Assembly (NCBI GenBank): GCA_905221605.1
Contig: CAJNDS010000446.1
Span: forward strand, 112,501-162,500
Direction: 5' to 3'
Length of the DNA: 50,000 nucleotides
Source of the DNA: Symbiodinium natans
Taxonomy: Eukaryota; Sar; Dinophyceae; Suessiales; Symbiodiniaceae
Part shown: one piece after another, positions 12,401 to 24,400 of the stretch
Position numbering within the stretch: the first letter of the stretch is position 1
How the letters are laid out: the number at the start of each line of letters is the position of its first letter
Notes under the pieces: model-generated
Told to the model about the DNA's origin: nothing
The model's database searches: none
Seen by the model: only the letters and a program-made list of their open reading frames with translations
Position numbers and translations under genes: made by a program

Positions 12401-15400
12401 CAGTCTTTTCTGGCACGGCCGGCGGTTTTTCAGAAACCTCGTGTCCCGCCTACGAATCTCGAGCGAGATCTTGCTCGCAAGCTAGCCAGCCTAGCATCTT
12501 TCAAGGGCACAGATGTATTGCTTCATGGGGACACGGAGGCAGTGGACCCGGGTCCTAGGCTTCGCCGCGGCCTTCCGAGCAAACTGTGGCGATGGAAGGT
12601 GGTAGCGGGCTGGAAGTGGAAACACTTCAACTGCCAAAAGCCAGAGCACATCAACAAGTTGGAACTCAGGGCCGTTTACACCACCTTGAAGTGGCGTATA
12701 GAGCGTGCCGGCCAAACAAAGCGTCGTTTCTTGCATCTTTTGGATACCATGGTAGGCATGCATATCTTAAACAAGGGACGTTCCTCATCTGTCAAAATGC
12801 ATTCCGTCGTCTATCGCATAAGTGCTCTCCTCCTTGCTTCGGGCCTCACTCCGATTGTTGCTTTTGTTGCATCAAAAAACAACCCTGCGGACCGGCCGTC
12901 GCGACGGCCTGCAAAGCGTAAATGGGCAAAAGGTCGCTCATAGTAGAAGGCAACAAGCGAGCAGTGAGGCAGCAGCGTAGGAGAGCTTTAGGAACGCTGA
13001 AAGCTTTGAGTGTTAAAAAAGGGACTCGAGAGCGCTACGACCGCTCTCTGCAAAAGTTTTTTGCGTACCTGCAATGGCACCGTTTCACGCTTGCAGCCAC
13101 TGCGGCATCCTTGGACTCTCAACTAGAAGCGTACGTAGAAAACCTTTGGCATGAAGGTGACAGCAGATATTTGGCGAGCGACACTGTGGCGGCAGTACAA
13201 GATGTTCAGCCAGAGCTAAGAAAAGCCTTGCCCAGATCTTGGCGTGTGCTCAAGAAGTGGGCCCGTCATGAGTTGCCAGTGAGAGCACCGCCTCTCACTC
13301 AGCTTTGGGTTCATGCCATTTGCGGTTGGTTTTGCCACAGTGGGATGTCGTCCACTGCTTTGGCTGTGCACTTAGCGTTTGCCGCTCTGTTGCGTACTGG
13401 CGAGATGCTTGGACTACGATCTAAACACATCGTTGCTAGCACATTGCAGGGCAAAATCGTCTTGAATTTGCAAGTCACCAAAACGTCTCACAAGGATGCG
13501 GTCATGGATTCGGTAGTCATCACGGACCATGCGCTAGCGTGGCATTTACGGGCTTGGCAAGCTAAAGTTTCTACCGATGCTTTTCTGGTGCCCATGTCTG
13601 GCACCACTTTCCGCTCGCATTTTTCTGCTGCTTTGCAAAATTTGCAGTTGTCTCATTTCCCTTTTAAGCCGTACAGTTTAAGACGTGGTGGAGCTACTGC
13701 TCTCTTTCAAACGGTGCAGTCCTTCAGCAAAGTTTGCCACGCAGGCCGTTGGCAGTCTGAGAAAACCTGCAGATTATATGTCAATGATGCCTCGGCGGCT
13801 CTTTCTGAACTCAAACTTCCTGTTTTCCCCCACAGAGAACAGTTTGCTGCTTATTGGCGTCGCCAACTGCAGCTCGTCTACCGCGAGCAAGAACGCTTCG
13901 CTAGGGGACGTGGAAGGAAGTGAAGTAGCATCCCTCAACATTTCATCACTGTACCGGCTTTCGTTTGTCGTTTCGGTCTCCGGTTTCATTTTTGTTCTTC
14001 AAGATTCGAATCTATCCGAGCTCAGCTCTTGGGGAGGGTTTGCTACTTCTGCATGTGCTGAAGCACCGTCTCACACACATCATACGAATTCATGTTTCTA
14101 CCTTCTTCTGGCCTTCGACACCAGAAAAGGCCGCAAACAGACTGAGTCCTTTTTTTGGTTCACGGTTCCCTTGGTAGGGATTTATGGCCTACGTGGGGGG
14201 AAGGTAGGGATTTAGTTTAAGGTTCAGCATGGGACGAGGTTTTGGAGCCCTAAGCTCCAAACACCCAAAACCTTCCCCTAGCGTTGAGGGTTTAGGAGTT
14301 AGGGTTGGGGGTTTAGGGCTCCTAAACCCCCAAACCCACTGGTCCACTTCCGGGCTCGACTGCCATCTCCGCTCCTCCCACCCTTCCACGAAAATCCCAA
14401 CTGAGAGAAAGCCTATGGAAACCCTAGTGAAAACCCTAGAAATGGGAGGCTTAAAGCTGCGAAAAGGCTGTCTGTCCCTAAACCCAGACCCTGAAGCCCT
14501 TTGGGTTGAGGGTTTTGGGTTTTAGGGTTTAGGGTTTAGGGTTTAAGGCTTAAGCTTAGGGTTTACCATGGTTTAGTGTTTAGGGTTTATAAGGGTTCAT
14601 GAAGCCCGGTTTTTGGGGCTACGTGCGGCTGACCGCAGGGACAAGCGCGCCCTCTACAGAGAACACATGGCGTGGAGCTCGGTTGGACTTCATCGAGCAT
14701 TTTTGGGGCTTGGGGTTTACGGAGGCCTAGGGTTTGGAGGTTCATGGGTGGTTAGAACTAAGGTTGTTTAGTATGGTAGCTATACTTATGACTCCTATTT
14801 GTGAAGGATATTTGTAGCACTACTGACAAGTACCCATGCGCCTTCAAGTAGTTTTGTGGGAGGTCCAGGGCTGAGGGGTGCCAACTTAAGTTCGCGTTGT
14901 CACGATGAATAGGGACCCCCCCCCCCAAAAAAAAAAAAAACAAACAACCCAAAACCCTAAACCCCAAACCCGAAATCACCGTGTTGTTTAGGTATGAGGA
15001 GGTCGGGACCTAGCACTAAATCTTGGGATGTTTCCCCTCATGCTAGCAGTCCAGGATGCGGAGTAGGCCCTTATTTCCTTTTTTGGGGGTTGGGGTTCCC
15101 CTTATCGCCCCCTTAAAACAAAAGAGTACCCTTTTTGTTGTTAGGCTACTCCTGGGTCTAGCAGTGCTTAATAGGGACTATAATAGGGGTACCATAATTC
15201 CTATTCAGGACTGTTAGTGCAAGGGGGAACATCCCAATCTTAAAGCCATCAGTAGGAAAGGGGTTTTGGGGAGCTAGGATCTGTTCAGGGTTCGGTTTAG
15301 GGCAGTGGCTTGGTGCAAAGCCCGCGGACCCCAAAAGACTCAACCTCAAAACCCAGGCGGTGGTTGGTACCTTACTGGGGTCACAAGGGAATCCTAGTAT

Positions 15401-18400
15401 GTGCGGGTCTATATCAGGGGTCCCTTATTACCCTAAACCCTAAACCCTAAACCCTAAACCCTAAACCCTAAACCCTAAACCCTAAACCCTAAACCCTAAA
15501 CCCTAAAGGTCAGTCTTATTCTTGCCACTGACATGGCCACGCACTTCGAATTCCTCGGGAAGTTCCGGGCCGCGGCCCCAAGATGCAAGCTGTTTAGGGT
15601 TTAGGGTTTAGGGTTTAGGGTTTAGGGTTTAGGGTTTAGGGTTTAGGGTTTAGGGGTTAGGGGGTTAGGGGTTTAGGGTTTAGGGTTTAGGGTTCAGGGT
15701 TTAGGGTTTAGGGTTTAGGGTTTAGGGTTTAGGGTTTAGGGTTTAGGGTTTAGGGACCATAATTCCTACGAACAAGGTTTTTCGGAATGCCCTATAGGGA
15801 CCCTTAGAACCCAATAGGAGGGTCCTTATGGTTTATGTGCTTGTTTGGGCCTACGTCAAGCAGGGTCTCAGTAGGGAATCAGAAGATTTAGTCTGGTACA
15901 TACCCTACTATAGGGGTCGGAATAACTAGCAGATAGTATTACTCCCCCATGGTTCCATAGAATTTATATCAACAGCCCTGTTCCAAAAACCCTATTCTGA
16001 TCATTAAAGCCCCACGCATTAGACAGTGTCCTGACAAGCGACAGGCTCTCAAATCCCCTACTCAGAGCCAGTACAAATAAAGAAGGCTTAGTGGCAGGGA
16101 GGGTGGGGTAGGTTCGGGGAGGTGTGTTTTTGCATGTTTTGTCTGGGCTTCTTTGCTTCTGGCCTCCGTAACCCCGAACAAGACTAGGACTAGGACCCAG
16201 AGTAGGCCCTCATTCCCTTTTTTTAGGGTTTAGGCTCCCTGAAAGCCCCTTTGAACCAAAAAGTGCTATTCTTTTTTTAGGCTTTAGGCTCCCTGAACAG
16301 CCCCTTTGAACCAAAAAGTGCACCCTTTGCAGTCCTAGGTTGTCTCTCGGGTCTAGTTTTTGGGAAGCTGTGCATACTGGTGTACCTCCATGCTAACTCG
16401 GAAGCAGCACTTCCTAAACCCCAAACCCCAAACCCCAAACCCCAAACCCCAAACCCTAAACCCTAAACCCTAAACCCTAAACCCTATCCCTTGTAAACCC
16501 GAAAGGCATGGTAGCTGACACGATTCCAGGTGCGGCGCGACTGCACCGAGTTCAACTTGCAGGACCTTGGGCTTGCTCGGGCTGCTTGAGGGTTTAGGGT
16601 TTAGGGTTTAGGGTTTAGGGTTTAGGGTTGGGGGTTTAGGGTTTAGGGTTGGGGGTTTAGGGTTTAGGGTTTAGGGTTGGGGGTTTAGGGTTGGGGGTTT
16701 AGGGTTTAGGGTGTCGGGCTTAGGGTTCAGGGTTTATAGGGGTTTTATGGGGTTTAGAGAAGTTACAGGGTTTACCCTTACAGGGTCTATATCGGGTTTA
16801 TAGGGCTTAGAGGGTTCGTAGGGTCTATCGCCCTCGCGCCCGCCGTCGCTCCGCCGAGCCGGTGCGACCTAAAGCTCTTGTTCTAAGAGATGGAGTTCGC
16901 CGAGCTTCTCGGCGAACTCGGGGGCATGGCCGAAGTGCCAGTTTAGGGTTTAGGGTTTAGGGTTTAGTGTGTAGGGTTCTAAACCCTACACCCCAGACCC
17001 TGAACCCAAAACCTTTTGGGATGTTCCCAGTGGTAACTAACAGTCCTTACTATGGATTCTTGTAGGAGGTACTATAATCCCTATTTCGGACTGGCAGTAT
17101 AAGGGGGAACATCCCAACCTAAACCCTACAACCCTAAACCGGGCTCTTGGACCGGCAGCCAAACACCCTCCAAACCCTAAACCCTAAACCCTGGACCCGA
17201 TAAACGCTGACTTGCTGGCGAGGACAACCCCGAGGACAGGCGATTGGTCACCCACTGCTCCTTGAAGGCGGGAAGGACTTCAGGAATTCCGGTGGAGTCA
17301 CTCCCCCTAAACTCTAAACCCTGACCCTAAACCCCAAACTCGAAACCCTAAACAGTCATGGGGGTTAATAAGTAGGTGTGAAATTAGAAGCAGGAGCGGG
17401 GATCTTGCCATACTAGTCTTCCCCTTGAAAGCCTCTTGTGGATAAGATCCCCTTACAAGAGCACATGATCAGGATTCATTTCCTGTGTCATGGACGAACT
17501 GGATGAGCCTATCATACAGACATTCAACGTGGACCACGTGCTCAACGGTTTCACTCAGCCACGTAACAGCCAAGACGGGCTTGGATGAGGAGTTTTTTTT
17601 AATTTTAAGGCCGTCATGGAGCTCAACCCGCGCTTGTTCCAGTTGGCGGACAAGTAACTGCAAAATGCTGAGGGGCTTGATTGCGGGCAAACCCGGCAAG
17701 AACGTCCTTTTAGTACTGCCCATGATCACTTCCCTAAAAGATGGTCCCTTTTGGGGTCCTTATTCTAAGGCAGCCCTTCTTATTGAGGGCACCCCAAGAG
17801 GGACCTGAATTTTGAGAAGTGACCACCATTTTGGGGGTTCCCCTAATAAGGATAAGAGTATATATTTGGGGGCCCCCTTATTTGGGAAACTACCATATCC
17901 CAAAGGCATTCCTAGCAGAGGCTACCAGAATCCTTAGCAGTAAAGCCTGCTTGGCGTGCATGGGTAGTGGTAGATACGAGTTTCAGGATCCACCTCTGAC
18001 CCTACGTATGACGCAGCCCCTAAACCCCTCACCCTGAGGCTAATGTCAACCTTACTTTTATAAACCCCCCCCCTCAATTCAGAAACCCCAAAGCCCGGAA
18101 CTCAATTATAGCCGCCCCCCCCCCCGCCCCCCCCTTTTTAAGGAACCCCCAGGCCCGATTTCTTTTTCTAGGGGCCCTTTTGGGTAGGGGCGGCTAGGAC
18201 AGCCCGACCCCCCCCCCCCCTTCAATAGGGGGCCGGTGCGGAAACACAAATCAATTGAGACGGGGCGGGGGGTGGGGGTGTTTATTAGGAGTCAACATTA
18301 TTGAACCCTAAACCCTAAACCCTAAACCCTGAACCCTAAACCCTAAACCTGAAAAAGCCTCCAAGTGCCCCCAAGCCCCCTAGCCCCAAACCTTAACCCG

Positions 18401-21400
18401 ACCGCCCCAAGAGCGCCCGAAGCCCTGAACCCTGAACAACCCTAAGCCCGAAAGCCCTAAACCCTAAGCAACGCCTAAACCCTAAACCCTAAACCCCAAA
18501 CCCCAAACCCCAAACCCCAAACCCCAAACCCCAAACCCCAAACCCCAAACCCCAAACCCCAAACCCCAAACCCCAAACCCCAAATCCCAAATCCCCAAAT
18601 CCCAAGCAACCATAAGGCCCCAAACAACCCCAAGCCGTAGGTAAAGGCAAACCAGCCCGAAACACCTAGGGGTTTAGGGTTTAGGGTTTAGGGTTTAGGG
18701 TTTAGGGTTTAGGGTAAGCAAGGGTTTAGGGTAAGCAAGGGTTTAGGGTCTAGGGTTTAGGGTTTAGGGTTTAGGGTTTAGGGTTTAGGGTTTAGGGTAA
18801 GCAACCCCAAACGGTTTCGGGTTTAGGATTTAGGGCTTAGGGTTGCCCTACACCCTCAACCCGCAACCCTAAGCCCCAAAACCCTAAGCCCTAAGCCCTA
18901 AGCCCTAAACCCTAAACCCTGGACCCTAAGCCCTAAACCCCAAACCCCAAACCCTAAACCCTAAACCCTAACCCTAAGCAAGAGCGACGGAGGCCGCTGA
19001 CCTCGGCCATGCGGCTCTTCCCTTTGAGATGCACGAACGCGGGGTCGCCTGGAGGTCTTTCAGGGAATGTCAGGGCTTTTGATGTAGGGTTTAGGGTTTA
19101 GGGTTTAGGGTTTAGGGTTTATGGTCTAGGGTCTAGGGTCTAGGGTTTAGGGCTACCCTATCCCCCGAAACCCTAAACGATTCATCAGGGCTTAGGGCTG
19201 AAGAAGGGCGGAGGGCAATCTTCCAGCGGGCTTTGAAGGCACCATTTCAGCCTTGTAGGAGGTCGTGAGGTGCCAGAATATACGAAATTCCTTATCTCAA
19301 GAACCTAAACCCGAAACCCTAAACCCTAAACCCTAAACCCTAAACCCTAAACCCTAAACCCTAAACCCTAAACCCTAAACCCTGAACCGGAACCCTAAAC
19401 CCCAAGTAAGTGATCCTCCAGCCTGGTGGCAGTTGCGCAGGGCATTGGGGGCTGACTTGCTGGGTTTATGGTTTAGGGCTTAGGGTTTCGGGTGCCCGAG
19501 GTTTGAGTTAGGGGTTCAGGGGGTTTAGGATCCTTCACCCCCCTCTTAGCCCCAACATCCTAAAGCTACTTCCTGCACCCTAGCACTCTACGCCTCAAGA
19601 GCCCACCCTTGAACCCCCAAGCCTAAACCCTAAATCGAAAACCCTAAGCCCGACAAAGAAATCCTGAAAGCCAAGCCCCTAAGCCCTATGCCGGAAGAGT
19701 CCCTCCAATCTGTAAGTCCAAAACCCTACACTCTACACCCCACGACTTGCTAGTAGTAGGGATGTTCGCAGGCAGGGTCCTTATACAATCCCTTAGAGGG
19801 CTATCTATAGGCGGGGTAGAAGGCACCTGAGCCCCTTAAAGAACTCGAAAGACCAGCGCGCGACTCGATGAGGTTGGGCGTTTCGGTTGCTCAACGAGTT
19901 CTACGAGCAGGTGTGGACTCAACCCTAAACCCTAAACCCTAAACCCCAAACCCTAAACCCTAAGCCCTAAACCCTAAACCCATGGTTAAGGGTGGTTGGA
20001 TGGCCCCGGGCGCACGGACTCCAAGCCGATCTGAAACACCTGGGGGTTTAGGGTTTAGGGTTTAGGGCTTAGGGCTTAGGGCTTAACGCTTAGGGCTTAG
20101 GGCTTAGGGCTTAGCGGGGTATACCCCAATCCCGAATCTCTAAGAAGGAACTTCCGCCCCTTTTTGTCTCCCATTCTAATACGCGAAGCCTTCTCTTTAG
20201 GAGACCGGAGTCAGAGAACTGCCTGACTTTAGGGTTCAGGATTTAGGGTTTAGGGTTCAGGGTAGCGGGTTTTCATGGTCTCGCAGCAGGGCTTGCAGGC
20301 GGAGCGCCAGTGATTGTAGGATTCCTGAACGGTTTAGCCCCCCCTAGACCCCCAAAGACTTCGAGTCCCTTGAGTCGAATCCCGTCCCCATAGCCTGGAA
20401 GGGTTTAGGGTTTAGGGTTTAGGGTTTAGGGTTTAGGGTTTAGGGGTTTTGGCCTCTGTGTCCAAACCCCTTGCCACCTTGCTTCCTCCCCGTAAATCCT
20501 GAACCCCGAAACTCCCTAACCCCAGGCCCGAAACCCCAAAACCAGACATGAAAAAACAAAAACACCCCAAACCATTTGGGACGTCACGAAAAGAAGGGAC
20601 CCCGAAGATAGAGCCCCCAAATAGTAGGATTCCCTTATCAACGGGACCCAATAAGCAGCCCCTAATTTCGGAGACCCGCGTTTAGATCAAGCCCTAAGCC
20701 CTAAGCCCTGAGCCCTGAGCCCTGAGCCCTTAACCCTAAACCCTAAACCCGAAACCCTAAACCCTAAACCCTAAGCCCCTCAGCGACCTCCACGCCAGGG
20801 TGACGAAGAGCGGGCGCTGGGCGTCCCCGTGTCGCCCATGTGCGAGCCTGGCCCCCGGAGTTTCAGTGTCTTAGCTAGGGTTAGGGGTTTAGGGTTTAGG
20901 GTTTAGGGTTTAGGGTTCAGGGTTCAGGGTTTAGGGTTAGGGTTTAGGGTTTAGGGTTTAGGGTTTTGAGTCTGGGGTTTAGAGTTTAGGGTTTCGGGTT
21001 TCGGGTTTAGGAGTTTAGGGTTCAGGGCCTCGGTTTTACGGATGGTTTCGGAATCAGGGTTGGGTTTCGCGAAAACCTGAACACTCGTTTGCCCTTATCC
21101 TTTAAGCCCCTTAGTTCAGGATAGTGCAGGGAGGAGGGCTCCAATTGAACAAGCCTCAAACCCAAAAACCTAAGCCGGAAACCCTAAGCCCTAAACCTAA
21201 ACCCTAAACACGAAACCCTGAACCCTAAACCCTAAACCCAAGCAAAGACACGCAGCTGCTCATACGCTCGGGACTTGTCCTGGCCCTGACGGCTTGCAGC
21301 CCTGTTTATGCCTATGGGAGATCAGAACCCGTCGTGCTCTCCATTCTAGGACCCAGAGCAGGCCCTTATTCCCGTTTGTTTAGGGCTGAGGGTCCCTTCT

Positions 21401-24400
21401 GAGCCCACTTGAATCCCAAAAAGGGAACCCTTCTTGTTCCTAGGTTACTGTTGGGTCTAGATTTCCCACCTTTGAGAAGTGTGCTGCTAGACCCAACCCT
21501 AGATACCCTGAAGCCGCCGAAGCCCACCGTAGCACGCGGGGCGCCCGGAACTGTGAACCTAAACCCTGAATCCCAATCTCTAAGCCCTGAACCCTAACCC
21601 TCAACCCTAAACCCTAAACCCCAAACCGAATGTATAGGTCCTCATCCAAAAGCCCTGAATGCGACTGAACTTTAGAACCGTCCAGGCGTTCTGGCAACGT
21701 CCAGGACTTCCGAGATTCCCAGAAGGCTCTTCGAGGGCACGGGGTTTAGTGTTAAGGCCCCAAGTCGCCCCCAAGTGCCCCCAGGTGGCCCCAAGTGGCC
21801 CCTAAGGCCCCTAAATCCTCTAAACCCTAAAACCTAAACCCTAAACCCTTAAATTTAAACCCTAAACCCTAAACCCTAAACCCTAAACCCTAAACCCTAA
21901 ACCCTAAACCCTAAACCCTAAACCCTAAACCCTAAACCCTAAACCCTAAACCCTAAACCCTAAACCCTAAACCCTTACGAGCTTTTGGTTCAAGGGTGTG
22001 TCGAAGCTAGGAGGCATGAGTCCCCAAGGGCCCTGGAGTCTGTAAAGCATCCGTCATGTAGCGAGGTTGAATATAGGGGGCCTTAATGATTGGAACAGGG
22101 TCTAGGGTTTAAGGTTTAGGATTTAGGATTTAGGGTTGAGGGTTTAGGGTTTAGGGCTACTATAGGGGCCTTGATAAGTAGCACAGGGTCTTGGGGTGCT
22201 ATAGCAAAAACTTCTATAGGGCCCGGTAAGAATTCCGACCCCTACATTGTGTAAGTCGCCGCAGTTACCAGTAGGGTGCAGGGTTTCCCGGCCTAGCCTA
22301 CTGCCACAGATGCGTCCTTCGCAGGGCTTTCTCCAGTTTGTCATCATGCCATTGTTCAAAGAGCTTCCTCCTCAGTGCTGGTGTTGCTCCACAAGCTCAG
22401 GGCACTAGCACCCTAAACCACATCGCTTTCCCTTGGGGACCGAATGAACCCTAAAATTGGGGTCATATACCCCGGTTTAGGGTTTAGGGTTTAGGGTTTC
22501 CGTTAAGGTCATATACCCTCCATTGCTATAATTCCTACTGCCTGGATTAAGGTATATGAACCATGAACCCTTTTAGGGTTCACGTCGTCCCCAAGGTAGA
22601 GGTTAGGCTTGCGTTGGGGTTCTGGCGCGTATGGGCTTCTGGGTTTAGGGTTTTTGGCGGTTGGTGTCTAACCTAGGCAGGCATGGCTCCCTAAACCCTA
22701 AACCCTAAACCCTAAACCCTAGACCCTCAACCCTAAACCCTAAACCCTAAACCCTAAACCCTAAACCCTAAACCCTAAACCCTAAACCCTAAACCCTAAA
22801 CCCTAAACCCTAAAAGCCTCAACAGCCCCAAAGCCTACCCATACAAAGTAGGAGCTCAGGGCTTCTGCGGCTTCCGGGGGCTAGGCGTCCGGGAGCCCTG
22901 AACTCTTCAAACCCTGGAATCCAAGGGCCTAAGGAAGGGGCGGCCGATCGCATGTTTAGGGTTTAGGGTTTAGGGTTTAGGGTTTAGGGTTTAGGGTTTA
23001 GGGTTTAGGGTTTAGGGTTTAGGGTTTAGAGGTTTCCCTTGGAAACCCCAAGCTTCCCGAATCTCCGAACCCTGAAGTCCGGAACCCTGAAGCCTAAACC
23101 CTAAACCCTAAACCCTAAACCCTAAACCCTAAACCCTAAACCCTAAACCCTAAACCCTAAACCCTAAACCCTAAGCCCTAAGCCCTAAGCCCTAAGCCCT
23201 AAGCCCTAAGCCCTAAGCCCTAAGCCCTAAGCCCTAAGCCCTAAGCCCTAAGCCCAAAACAAAAAACGCAAAGCCCAAAGCCCAAAGCCCAAAGCCCAAA
23301 GCCCAAAGCCCAAAGCCCAAAGCCCAAAACCCAAACCCTAAACCCTTCCAACCCTAAGCCCCGAACCCTAAGCCCTAAACCTCGCGGCTGAGGTTGTGCA
23401 CGGTTACCCTGCCCGAGGTCAGTGAGAGCCCCGGGAATGAGGATTCGGGTGTCCCTTGTTGCGGCTTAGGGTTTAGGGTTTAGGGTTTAGGTTTTAGGGT
23501 TTAGGGTTCAGAATGGCCCCCTACCTTCGTTGCAGGGTTTAGAAGTATGGGCACTTGCGTTTTCTAGGGAGTACAGGGGGTATAATGGTCCGTTACCTTC
23601 TTCAAAAGGTTCTGACATATGGGCCCTGTGGGGTACACAAGGGATATATGAGGTTTTCTCAGTTAAGGGCCCATACCAAGGGACCAACTACCCTAAGAAT
23701 GCTGTTGTTCATGAATCCCAAGTATCCCTTGCCCTCAATGAATAACGTACTTGCAGGTAGGTTGCGGAGGCTGAAATGCGAATCGCCGAGCTGCAATGGT
23801 CATGTCCGGATGTTTTAGGGTTTGGGATTCCGGAACCCTAAACCCCTAAACCCCTAAACCCCTAAACCCTGAAAACCTAAACCCCTAAACCCCTAAACCC
23901 CTAAACCCCTAAACCCCTAAACCCCTAAACCCCTAAACCCCTAAACCCCTAAACCCCTAAACCCCTAAACCCCTAAACCCCTAAACCCCTAAACCCCTAA
24001 ACCCCTAAACCCCTAAACCCCTAAACCCCCCAAACTTAAACCCCCTAAACCCCCCTAAACCCCCCGAAACCCTGACACCCTGAAACCCTAAGCCCTATTC
24101 GCCCATTCCCTGCCTGGCTGTGTGCCCTTGCCGGGCCCTTGTACGCGTAGGCCTCACCCTGCCATCCTGGAGTCGACAGGAGACTGAGGAGTTAGGGGTT
24201 TAGGGGTTTAGGGGTTTAGGGTTTAGGGTTTAGGCTTTAGGGTTTAGGGTTTAGGGTTCGGGGGTTTTAGGATTCACAGGTGTCAGGGTTCAGGAATACA
24301 AGGTGTTTAGAGTTTCACCATTGTCTAGCGCTAACCTCTGGCACTTCCTAAAGCCAAACAGACCTAAGCCACCAAAAGCCCGAAACCTGAAACTGCAAAC

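Larger units (their letters stand above)
7090..14155 (+). mobile_element. DIRS-type retrotransposon in intron 6 of the PDE gene
   Basis: ORF1, Gag-like ORF2, Pol and tyrosine recombinase lie in order and overlap by a few bases, all on the host gene's strand. There is no DDE integrase or aspartic protease. The interior is free of telomere-like arrays and has ordinary GC-balanced coding sequence. Ends are approximate: I could not identify the split direct repeats or inverted termini expected of DIRS elements in the flanks (7090-7143, 13924-14155). Confidence 0.8.

Noticed and set aside
14229-14525. 98-codon ORF just after the retrotransposon
   Set aside because: Built largely from degenerate telomere units (LGLLNPQ, NPDPEALW patterns); no support.
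24158-24192. PDE exon reading PHPAILESTGD and a stop, as an end of the gene after exon 17
   Set aside because: Phase would fit, but exon 18 also fits and carries the expected NxxxW motif; kept as an alternative 3' end only.
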